NCBI RefSeq assembly: GCF_004116405.1
Contig: NZ_SDIC01000010.1
Coordinates: forward strand, 62,001-126,000
Reading direction: 5' to 3'
Source: Halegenticoccus tardaugens
Lineage (GTDB): Archaea > Halobacteriota > Halobacteria > Halobacteriales > Haloferacaceae
DNA: 64,000 nucleotides
In this document: positions 34,051 to 41,248 of the stretch, piece after piece
How positions within the stretch are numbered: the stretch's first letter is position 1
Layout of the letters: the number at the start of each line of letters is the position of its first letter
Notes under the pieces: generated by a model
What the model saw: only the letters and a program-made list of their open reading frames with translations
Database searches by the model: none
Told to the model about the DNA's origin: nothing
Made by a program: the position numbers and the translations under genes

Positions 34051-35684
34051 TGACCGACGAAACCCCCCGAACCGTCGTCCTCGGCTTCGATGCCCTCGCC
34101 TTTCGGTACCTCGATCGGTTCGCGGAGGTCACCCCGAACCTCCAGTCGCTCCGCGAGGACGGCGTCGAAGCGTCGCTCCGATCGACGTTCCCCCCGTGGA
34201 CCGGCAGCGCCTGGCCGTCGATGTACACAGGCGTCGACCCGAGCCACCACGGCGTGTACAGCTTCTTCCAGTACGACCACTACCCCGACGAGGGGAGCGT
34301 GATCACCCGGAACGACGTCGACGCGCCCGCGCTCTGGAACTACCTGAACGCCGAGGACGTGAGCGTCGCCGTCATGAACGTCCCGGTGACGCACCCTGCG
34401 GAGCCGGTCTCTGGCGCGTTGATCCCCGGCTACCTCGCGACGGAAGATTCACCGGGCTACCCCGAGGCGGTCCGCGACGAGCTGTCCGAGGCCATCGGCG
34501 AACCGTACCGGATCTACTCCAGCGCCGAGACGTCCACGGACAAGGAGGAGAAGCTCGCGGGCTACCTCGACCTGCTCGACCTCCGTCGCCGCGCGGCGCT
34601 GTCGTTCCTCGACTCGACCGACTGGGAGTTCGCATTCGTCCAGGTCCAGAAGACGGACGCGGTGTTCCACAACTTCGACGACGACGCGGCGTTCCGCAAG
34701 GTGTACGCCACTGCCGACAGGCTCGTCGGCCATGTCCTCGACGCGGTGGAAGACGACGTCAACGTGGTTGTCTGTTCGGACCACGGGATCGGCCCGACCC
34801 GCGGGCACCGAATCTACGTCAACGAGGTTCTCAGGCGACACGGGTACATAGAGACTACGAGCGAGCGATCACACGATTCGCTGGACACAGTGAAGGCGGA
34901 TCTCACGTCCGCTGAGACGTCCGACGGGACCGAGCCGACGGCGCTGTCGCGGGCGGTGACGAAGATGGGGCTCGCGCTCGACCGGCTCGGCGTCTCCCCG
35001 GCGGATGTGTACGCGGCGGCCCGCCGGGTCGGCGTCGGGGATCGACTTCTCGCGCTCGCGCCGTCGGAGCTGCGCGGCGCGACCGGCGAAAACGTCGACT
35101 GGCGCGCCTCGAAGGCGTACTGTCGGTCGAGTTCGCGCCTCGGAATTCGGATCAACCTCGAAGGGCGCGAGCCCGACGGGATCGTCCCCCAGTCGGAGTA
35201 CGAAGCCGTGCGGGACGACATCGTCGATCTCCTCTCGGGGCTCCGCACGCCCGACGGGAAGCCGGCGTTCGAGTTCGTCAAACGCCGCGAGGAGGTGTAC
35301 GATGGCCCGCATGCCGATCGCGCGGACGACGTGCTGTTTCTGCCCCGCGGGATGGACAACCAGATCGCGATCTCGCTGTACGGCCGCCGGTTCCTCTCGG
35401 TCGACACCTACGACCACAAGCGTGACGGCGTCTTCATCGGAACTGGCCCCGGTTTCGAGTCGGACGCCCCGGAGACGCTCTCGCTCACGGATGTCGCGCC
35501 GATCTGCATGGCGCTTCTTGGGAGGCCGGTGCCGACGCGAATGACGGGTCGGGTTCCCGGGGGGCTGCTCTCGGTTCCCGTCGACGAATGTGACTACCCC
35601 GACGTCGACTTCGGCACCGACGAGGTGGAACCGACGGACGACGAGGAGGTCACGGAACGACTCGAAGACCTTGGGTACCTATAA
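34050..35684 (+). CDS. Phosphodiesterase/nucleotide-pyrophosphatase-like enzyme (alkaline phosphatase superfamily)
   Basis: A 544-residue metalloenzyme of the type I phosphodiesterase group. It has the first metal ligand in VVLGFDALAF and the nucleophile Thr in FPPWTGSAWPSMYTG. Later ligands are in VVCSDHGIGPTRGHR and VDTYDHKRDGVFI. There is no signal peptide, so it may act inside the cell on lipid- or nucleotide-linked sugars. It ends in the shared tail VTERLEDLGYL. It is co-translated with the FemAB-like gene and the flippase. A role in adding or removing a phosphate-linked group is an inference. Confidence 0.82.
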   Translation: MTDETPRTVVLGFDALAFRYLDRFAEVTPNLQSLREDGVEASLRSTFPPWTGSAWPSMYTGVDPSHHGVYSFFQYDHYPDEGSVITRNDVDAPALWNYLNAEDVSVAVMNVPVTHPAEPVSGALIPGYLATEDSPGYPEAVRDELSEAIGEPYRIYSSAETSTDKEEKLAGYLDLLDLRRRAALSFLDSTDWEFAFVQVQKTDAVFHNFDDDAAFRKVYATADRLVGHVLDAVEDDVNVVVCSDHGIGPTRGHRIYVNEVLRRHGYIETTSERSHDSLDTVKADLTSAETSDGTEPTALSRAVTKMGLALDRLGVSPADVYAAARRVGVGDRLLALAPSELRGATGENVDWRASKAYCRSSSRLGIRINLEGREPDGIVPQSEYEAVRDDIVDLLSGLRTPDGKPAFEFVKRREEVYDGPHADRADDVLFLPRGMDNQIAISLYGRRFLSVDTYDHKRDGVFIGTGPGFESDAPETLSLTDVAPICMALLGRPVPTRMTGRVPGGLLSVPVDECDYPDVDFGTDEVEPTDDEEVTERLEDLGYL

Positions 35685-37207
35685 TGGCAGACACCGGCGA
35701 CGACCTCAAAGTGATCCTGTCGAGCGCCAGCCTCATCATCATCGGCGGGGTGATCAACTCCGGCGGGACGCTGGTCGAGCGCATCGTCATCGGGCGGCTG
35801 CTCTCGCCGGACAAGTACGGCGAGGTCGCCGTCGCCCTCGCGGTGCTGACGTTCGCGAGCACGTTCGCGCTCGTCGGGTTCTCGCAGGGGATCCCACGGT
35901 ACCTCTCGCGGTACGACGAGCCCGCCGACAGGCGCGGGGTCTGGCTCGGCGGGCTCGTCTTCACGGGCGCGATAAGCCTTGCCGTTGGCGCGGCCGCCTT
36001 CCTGTCGGCGGGACGGATTGCCGCGGCCCTCTTTCACGAGCCGTCGGCGGCCGCGCTCGTCCGCGTGTTCGCGGTCGCGATCCCGTTCGTCGTCGGCCAG
36101 CAGATCGTCGTCAACACCATCCGCGGCTACGAGAACACGGTGTACCGGATCTACGTCCAGGACCTGTTCTACCCCGTGGGTCGGATCGCACTCATCGCCG
36201 CGCTGCTTTGGGCGGGGATGGGCGTGCTCGCGGCCGGCTACGCGTACCTGATCGCCGCGGCGCTGTCGTGTCTCTTCGGGCATTATCTCCTCCGGCGGCT
36301 GCTGCCGCTCAGGGGGCCACACCGGACGCACGTGCGCGAGATGCTCATGTTTTCCGCCCCGCTTATCGTGTCGACGATGATGTCGCTCCTGCTGACGAAG
36401 ACGGATACCGTTATGGTGAGCTACTTCAAGTCGACCGCTGAGGCGGGGTTGTATGACGCATCGTACGCCATCGCCGCGGGGCTCCTCATCGTCCTTTCGG
36501 CGTTCGGCTTCATGTTCCTCCCGATCGCCTCGCGGCTCGACGCCGACGGGGAGCGCGAGGAGATAAACCGGATCTACCAGATAACCACGAAGTGGGTGTA
36601 CGTTATCACGTTCCCGGGCTTTCTGGCGTTCCTCGTCTTCCCCGCCGACGTCATCCGAATCACCTACGGGGCACAGTACACGTCGGCCGCGCCGTCGCTC
36701 GCGATCCTCTCCGTTGGCTTCTTCCTGAGCGCGGCCGTCGGACGGAACCGCGAGGCGCTGTCGGCGATCGGCTACACGAACTTCATCCTCGTCGCCAACC
36801 TGACGGGGTTCGTCTTCAACTTCCTCCTGAACCTCGTGTTGATCCCCCGGTACAGCTTCATGGGCGCTGCGTTCACTTCGACGCTCTCGTCGTTCCTCAT
36901 CCACGGGATCATAAACGGCGTCCTCTGGAAGTACTGCGACATCACGCCGATCTCGCAGGCGAACGTCCGAACGGCCGTGCTGCTTCCCGTCTGTTTGCTC
37001 CCGCCAGCGGCGGTCCTCGGGCAGTACGTCTCCCTATCCGCCGTGACGCTCCTCCCGTTCCTCGTCGTCGTCGGCCTCGCCGGCATCGGGGTTCTCATTG
37101 CCGGCGGCGCCCTCCAGCCAGAGGACAAAGTCATCGTCGAGGTGGTGGAAGAACGAATCGGGATCAAGATTCCGCTGGTGCGGCGGTACCTGCCGGCCGG
37201 CCAGTGA
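35684..37207 (+). CDS. Oligosaccharide flippase (Wzx/RfbX type)
   Basis: A 507-residue protein with about 12-14 membrane segments, of the polysaccharide-export MATE-like group. It begins SSASLIIIGGVINSGGTLVE and contains IPRYLSRYDEPADRRG and VNTIRGYENTVYRIYVQDLF. It moves lipid-linked oligosaccharide across the membrane. It starts one base before the end of the preceding stop, so it is in the same operon. It is the only flippase seen in the window and probably serves all the nearby glycosyltransferases. Confidence 0.88.
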   Translation: MADTGDDLKVILSSASLIIIGGVINSGGTLVERIVIGRLLSPDKYGEVAVALAVLTFASTFALVGFSQGIPRYLSRYDEPADRRGVWLGGLVFTGAISLAVGAAAFLSAGRIAAALFHEPSAAALVRVFAVAIPFVVGQQIVVNTIRGYENTVYRIYVQDLFYPVGRIALIAALLWAGMGVLAAGYAYLIAAALSCLFGHYLLRRLLPLRGPHRTHVREMLMFSAPLIVSTMMSLLLTKTDTVMVSYFKSTAEAGLYDASYAIAAGLLIVLSAFGFMFLPIASRLDADGEREEINRIYQITTKWVYVITFPGFLAFLVFPADVIRITYGAQYTSAAPSLAILSVGFFLSAAVGRNREALSAIGYTNFILVANLTGFVFNFLLNLVLIPRYSFMGAAFTSTLSSFLIHGIINGVLWKYCDITPISQANVRTAVLLPVCLLPPAAVLGQYVSLSAVTLLPFLVVVGLAGIGVLIAGGALQPEDKVIVEVVEERIGIKIPLVRRYLPAGQ

Positions 37208-37287
37208 CTGGGCCGCGATCGACGCCTTCGATCGCTGTCGATCGAGTCGTCCCTTCCGAACGTTCGGGACCGTAACGAACCGCGCGC

Positions 37288-38292
37288 TCAGTCGCGGTCG
37301 GGGAGGTCGTAGACGAGCACCTGCAGGTCCTCGTTCTCCTTCAGATCGAACACCATCGCGAGGAGCATGAAGAGCCATCCGAAGAGAAACAGCGTGAGCG
37401 ACACGACCGCGTCGCCGTCGCGGCGGACGATCCGCCGGAACAGCGACGTCAGTCCGACCGACGCCGCGAACGCGCCGGCGTAGTAGAAGAACGGAAGTGG
37501 GTGGAAGTCGTCGGTCAGGTACTTCGCGCGGAGCCGCCAGAGGAAGTCGCGGAGGAGGAGCTTCGAGAGCCGCGGAACGAACGTCTTGTAGCGGATGTGG
37601 CTCGTCTCGTTCTTGTACACCGCCCGCCGGGAGACGTCCGCGACGCGCATCCCGTGCACGTTGAGTCGGACGAGGAGGTCGTTCGCGAAGCCGTAGTCCT
37701 CGTAGAGCGAGTCGAGGTCGATCTCCGCGAGCGCCTCCCGCGAGATCGCCGTCGAGCCGTTCTGCGGATCGGCAACCTTCCAGTAGCCGCTCGCGATCTT
37801 CGTCAGGAGCGACAGGACGAAGTTGCCGAACTGACGAAACGGCGGCATCGCGTCCCGGTCGCGGCCCCGGAGCCGATTGCCCTTCGCGTACTCGGCGCGG
37901 CCGTCGCAGACGGGAGTGATGATGCGCTCGACGATGTCCGGCTCCGTCTGTCCGTCGCCGCTTATGACCGTCGTGACCTCGACGCCGTCGGCCAGCGCAC
38001 GTCGGTAGCCCGTCGTGATTGCGCCGCCGACGCCCCGGTTTCGCGGGTGGCGGATCGGGACAACGCGCCTGTCGAAGGTGGTGCCGCCGTCCGGGCGGGC
38101 GGCGCCGGCCTGCCACTCCTCGTTCGCGCGCTCCGCGTGTCGCTGGATCTCCTGCCACGTGCCGTCAGTCGAGCCGTCGTCGACCACGTACGCCCGGTCG
38201 ACGAACGACGGGAGCGTGTCTATGACCTCGCCGATGAACCCCTCCTCGTTGTACGCGGGGATGACCGCCCCGACGGTTGCGCCCCGGTACAT
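37288..38292 (-). CDS. GT2 glycosyltransferase with membrane anchor
   Basis: A 334-residue GT-A enzyme (VGAVIPAYNEEGFIGEVIDT, YVVDDGSTDGTW, GDGQTEPDIVER, KGNRLRGRDRDAMPP). Two C-terminal hydrophobic segments follow (LPFFYYAGAFAASVGLTSLF and VSLTLFLFGWLFMLLAMVFD). It resembles polyprenyl-phosphate glycosyltransferases that start or extend a glycan on a lipid carrier. It starts 2 nt after the stop of the DUF354 gene, so the two are co-transcribed from the box at 39420. Confidence 0.87.
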   Translation of the reverse strand: MYRGATVGAVIPAYNEEGFIGEVIDTLPSFVDRAYVVDDGSTDGTWQEIQRHAERANEEWQAGAARPDGGTTFDRRVVPIRHPRNRGVGGAITTGYRRALADGVEVTTVISGDGQTEPDIVERIITPVCDGRAEYAKGNRLRGRDRDAMPPFRQFGNFVLSLLTKIASGYWKVADPQNGSTAISREALAEIDLDSLYEDYGFANDLLVRLNVHGMRVADVSRRAVYKNETSHIRYKTFVPRLSKLLLRDFLWRLRAKYLTDDFHPLPFFYYAGAFAASVGLTSLFRRIVRRDGDAVVSLTLFLFGWLFMLLAMVFDLKENEDLQVLVYDLPDRD

Positions 38293-38294
38293 GA

Positions 38295-39392
38295 TCAGAG
38301 CGGGGCCGGCTTCGTCGGCGTGCGCTTCGTGACGTTTTCCAGTCGATCGACCGCGGACGGGTCGGTGGCGACGTCGACGAGGAGATCCGTGAGATTGAGC
38401 CGATCGTCCATGTACGCCGCTCGCTTTTCGGCCCAGCGCTCGTGCGCTTCGTCGTCGCCGAGGAGTTCCTCGGATCGCTCGACGACGGCGTCGAAGTCGG
38501 TAATATTTTCGATGAGCCCCCAGCGTTCGAGCTCGGTGAATTCGCCAAACTCTTGGTCGATGAAGGCGCTCGACCTGATCGCGGGCGTCCCGACGAGCGA
38601 TGCCTCCGTGACCATCGTGCCCGTGTCGGCGACGAGAAGCGACGCCTCCGCCAGCGCGTCGTGGATGAGCGCCGGCGGGAGGTCGTACGGTTCCGCGGGC
38701 AGGCCGTCGAAGCGCATTCTACCGCCCTCGTCGGAGACGAACACCCGTGCGTGCTCGCTCAGTCGCTCGATGAGCGCGCCGCGCTGTTCGGGCGAAAAGC
38801 CCGCTTTGCCGGCGTCGTGCACTGCGTCGAAGGCGTTGAACCGAAGTATCACGTACCGCTCGTCCGGCCCGACTCCGAGGTGCTCTCTGACCGTGGGATC
38901 CGGATCAAACACGTCAGGGTGGAGGTACGCGCACTCTTTTAGCCCCGCGAACGTGTAGTGGTTCGGCCCGAGATCTAGCCCGTACACGTCCGGCGTCAAC
39001 ACAAGGTCGGCGAACTTGCTCGACAGTGTCGGGAGCAGCTTGCCGGGCGCGGAGTCGCGGAGGAGGATCGTCCGCGCGCCGGTGGCGGTCCCCGCGTAGG
39101 CCGCGTAGGCCCCGCAGCCGAATACGACGTCGGGGTCGAAGCTGCGGGCCTCGACGGGGACCTTGACGAGGTGCCAGGCGAGCTCGCGGCCGAAATCCAG
39201 CCGCGAGTACGCCGCCGCGTCGTGTCGACCGTACAGCCCGTGAGGGAGGTCATAATACTCGAGCAGCGGCACCGTGCAGGTGTAATCGCGGGCGAGGACG
39301 TGGACGGTGTGGCCGCGGTTTTCGAGTTCCCGCACGACGTTCTTGTAGACGTGGACGTGCGCCGGCGTGTTCGTGAATATCAGGTACCGCAT
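38295..39392 (-). CDS. DUF354 protein, GT-B-like
   Basis: A 365-residue protein of DUF354, related to UDP-GlcNAc 2-epimerases and GT-B glycosyltransferases. Visible features are IFTNTPAHVHVYKNVVRELENRGH, DPDVVFGCGAYAAY and a C-terminal VADTGTMVTEASLVGTPAIR. This last is the nucleotide-sugar binding area of the superfamily. The function is not established for DUF354. The ATG at 39392 follows the promoter box at 39420-39429. The longer upstream frame is Arg-rich and was rejected. Confidence 0.8.
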   Translation of the reverse strand: MRYLIFTNTPAHVHVYKNVVRELENRGHTVHVLARDYTCTVPLLEYYDLPHGLYGRHDAAAYSRLDFGRELAWHLVKVPVEARSFDPDVVFGCGAYAAYAGTATGARTILLRDSAPGKLLPTLSSKFADLVLTPDVYGLDLGPNHYTFAGLKECAYLHPDVFDPDPTVREHLGVGPDERYVILRFNAFDAVHDAGKAGFSPEQRGALIERLSEHARVFVSDEGGRMRFDGLPAEPYDLPPALIHDALAEASLLVADTGTMVTEASLVGTPAIRSSAFIDQEFGEFTELERWGLIENITDFDAVVERSEELLGDDEAHERWAEKRAAYMDDRLNLTDLLVDVATDPSAVDRLENVTKRTPTKPAPL

Positions 39393-39419
39393 TCCATCCG
39401 AGGGTTCCGGACAGCCGGC

Positions 39420-39429
39420 CTTTGTTATG
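39420..39429 (-). promoter_or_regulatory. CATAACAAAG box before the DUF354-GT2 operon
   Basis: Reads CATAACAAAG on the minus strand, centred 33 nt before the ATG at 39392. A box of the same type serves the divergent GT4 gene at 39545-39554, so this 150-bp region is a bidirectional promoter. Confidence 0.65.
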
Positions 39430-39544
39430 CCGTCGCTACCTGACGGACGCGCGGCGTGCCGGTGCGAGCGGCGGCGACGACCGGCGCGGAGAGCGACACC
39501 GGCGGCGGCCGTGATCGCCGGACGAGAGTCGATTTCAGGGGGAG

Positions 39545-39554
39545 GATAACAAAG
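39545..39554 (+). promoter_or_regulatory. GATAACAAAG box before the GT4 gene
   Basis: GATAACAAAG is centred about 55 nt before the ATG at 39604. The longer spacing implies a short 5' leader of about 25-30 nt for this gene. Confidence 0.55.
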
Positions 39555-39603
39555 ACCGCTCGCCAACAAACCGCCGACACCGCTCGCACGCGCGGCCGTG
39601 ATC

Positions 39604-40530
39604 ATGCACGTTCTCAACCTCACCACGAACGCGGAGGCACGTTTTTACAAGCTACAGGTCCGCGCCCTAGAGTCGCGCGGCGTCACCTGCACCACGCTGT
39701 CTGTCCCGGGCTCGCACCTGGACGGCGCAACCCGCTCGCCGTCCGACTACCTTCGCTTCTTTCCGAAGGTGCTCGGTCGGGCCGGCGGACCGTACGACAT
39801 CGTCCACGCCAACTACGGCCTGACCGCGCCGATGGCGCTCGCCCAGCCGACTCGCCCGATCGTGCTCACGCTCTGGGGGTCGGACCTCCACGGGCGGTAC
39901 GGCACGCTGAGCAAGGCCTGCGCGCGCTTTTTCGATGACGTGATCGTGATGTCCGAGAAAATGCGCGACGAACTCGACCGCGAGTGCACCGTCATCCCCC
40001 ACGGCGTCGATCTGGAGCTGTTTCGACCGATCCCCCGCGAGGAGGCCCGCGCGGAGGTCGGCTGGGACGACGACGCGTACCACGTGCTCTTCCCATACGA
40101 CACGGAACGCCCTGTCAAGGATTACCCGCGGGCCGAGCGCGTCGTCGATGCGGTCGACCGCAAACTCGAAGAACAGGTTGAGCTACACACGATAAGCGGC
40201 CTTCCGCACGCGCGGATGCCCGTCTACCTGAACGCTTCGGACAGCCTGCTTTTGACTTCAAAGAGCGAGGGATCGCCCAACGTGGTGAAGGAGGCGCTGG
40301 CGTGCGACGTTCCGATCGTTTCGACTGACGTCGGCGATGTCCGAGAGCGGCTGGCGGGCGTCGACGGGACGGCAGTCTGCCGGAGCGACGACGAGCTGAT
40401 CTCGAACCTCGCGACGATACTCCGACGAAACGGCCGGTCCGACGGGCGCGACGTGGCGCGCGAGCTGAGCGTCGACGGGATGGCGGACCGCATCTGCGCC
40501 GTGTACGAACGGGCCCTCGCGCGGAATTGA
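39604..40530 (+). CDS. GT4-family glycosyltransferase
   Basis: A 308-residue GT-B enzyme with VLNLTTNAEARFYKLQVRAL at the start, VHANYGLTAP and LTLWGSDLHG in the acceptor half, and VIPHGVDLELFRP. The donor-binding motif is LTSKSEGSPNVVKEALACDVPIV. It transfers a sugar from a nucleotide donor during glycan assembly. ATG at 39604 is chosen over GTG at 39598. It is separated from the tRNA-like gene downstream by IS remnants. Confidence 0.87.
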   Translation: MHVLNLTTNAEARFYKLQVRALESRGVTCTTLSVPGSHLDGATRSPSDYLRFFPKVLGRAGGPYDIVHANYGLTAPMALAQPTRPIVLTLWGSDLHGRYGTLSKACARFFDDVIVMSEKMRDELDRECTVIPHGVDLELFRPIPREEARAEVGWDDDAYHVLFPYDTERPVKDYPRAERVVDAVDRKLEEQVELHTISGLPHARMPVYLNASDSLLLTSKSEGSPNVVKEALACDVPIVSTDVGDVRERLAGVDGTAVCRSDDELISNLATILRRNGRSDGRDVARELSVDGMADRICAVYERALARN

Positions 40531-40556
40531 GTCTTTACAGAGGTTCGAGGAGAAAG

Positions 40557-40576
40557 CCCACGACTGTCGTCGTGGG
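40557..40576. repeat. IS-end hairpin
   Basis: CCCACGAC (40557-40564) pairs with GTCGTGGG (40569-40576). The same stem recurs as a perfect 20-nt palindrome at 40726-40745 (CCCACGACTATAGTCGTGGG). Such stems are typical of IS200/IS605 ends and suggest nested element remnants. Confidence 0.6.
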
Positions 40577-40725
40577 ATGAATCCGACATTGTTAGGTTCT
40601 ATGCCAGACAGTCACATGGGACGGGAGGGATGGGTAGAACCGACCCGACCCGACCCGAACGCCTCTGGAGACTGGGACCGCGTTGCCGCCTGTTGTGGTG
40701 ACAGTCCTGTCGTGGAATGAGCAAG

Positions 40726-40745
40726 CCCACGACTATAGTCGTGGG
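40726..40745. repeat. Perfect 20-nt palindrome, IS200/IS605-type end
   Basis: CCCACGACTATAGTCGTGGG is a perfect palindrome with the same stem as 40557-40576. It lies about 20 nt before the remnant of a TnpB 3' end. Confidence 0.6.
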
Positions 40746-40754
40746 AGACTATCA

Positions 40755-40962
40755 CCGAAATAGAGGTGGTTCACCCCGAACCAACGTCCTCAGAATCACG
40801 GTGCGATTCTGAGGGGCTGCGAAAATTGCAGAGCGATTTTCGCACACTTGCGGAGACGACGCTCGCTGTGGGACCCGATTCGGTTCCTGCAAAGCACGTC
40901 TTGCAAACAGCAAGCCCCCGCCCTGCTCGGCCTTGCGGCCTCGCTGAGGGCGGGTAGTTCAC
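40755..40962 (+). pseudogene. TnpB 3' end and omega-RNA remnant
   Basis: The open frame here ends with VPAKHVLQTASPRPARP, colinear with the end of the intact TnpB at 3-1238 (VPAKRVVEAGSPGL), and the right end GTAGTTCAC is at 40954-40962. No catalytic part of TnpB is left. Two perfect hairpins (40788-40814 and 40818-40844) interrupt the region compared with the intact copy, adding about 60 nt. Confidence 0.65.
40788..40844 (+). repeat. Two palindromes inserted in the TnpB remnant
   Basis: CCTCAGAATC (40788-40797) pairs with GATTCTGAGG (40805-40814). TGCGAAAAT (40818-40826) pairs with ATTTTCGCA (40836-40844). They lie side by side in a region where the intact element at 1105-1253 has no such hairpins. 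Confidence 0.7.
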
Positions 40963-40994
40963 TTTGCAAAACGCGAAGGCGGGAAAAACAGAAC

Positions 40995-41076
40995 GGAAGG
41001 GGCGGGATTCGAACCACGCGAAGCCTCTCGGCCCCCATCGGAAGATGATGGTGCTCTGCCGCTGAGCGACCCTTCC
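40995..41076 (-). tRNA. tRNA-like gene with long variable arm and CUU anticodon
   Basis: On the minus strand an 82-nt cloverleaf can be drawn. The 7-bp acceptor stem is GGAAGGG with CCCTTCC. The D-arm is GCTC with GAGC. The anticodon stem CCATC with GATGG encloses the loop ATCTTCC (anticodon CTT). A 15-nt variable arm can form GCC-GAGA-GGC. The T-arm has loop TTCGAAT, but its stem needs one bulged base (GCG-T-GG with CCCGC). CUU would be Lys, yet long variable arms belong to Leu, Ser and SeC tRNAs, and position 37 is C rather than a purine. A promoter box lies at 41112. It may be an unusual, viral or decaying tRNA. Confidence 0.5.
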
Positions 41077-41111
41077 ACGTCGACCGCATTCTCCGCTTTG
41101 ACCCATTCACG

Positions 41112-41121
41112 CATTGTTATG
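41112..41121 (-). promoter_or_regulatory. CATAACAATG box before the tRNA-like gene
   Basis: Reads CATAACAATG on the minus strand, centred about 41 nt before the 5' end of the tRNA-like gene. It matches the box used by the surrounding glycan genes. Confidence 0.45.
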
Positions 41122-41248
41122 TCCCGATTTCGATTCAGTAGCCAGAGCAAACTGTCCGGTAGGCGCGGCTGAACGCGCGCTCGAAAAGTCAGGAGAGCGT
41201 GGCTGAACGAGCTGATTAACTTTACTACCAGGTAGCAAAGCGGTCCCT

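Noticed and set aside
35594..36904. 436-codon open frame opposite the flippase gene
   Set aside because: Composition is what a complement of hydrophobic codons gives, and the flippase on the other strand has clear family motifs.
41232..41240. GTAGCAAAG as another copy of the promoter box before the asparagine-synthase-like gene
   Set aside because: It is only about 13 nt before the ATG, too close for a TATA-type element, and differs at two bases. TGATTAACTTTA further upstream fits better.
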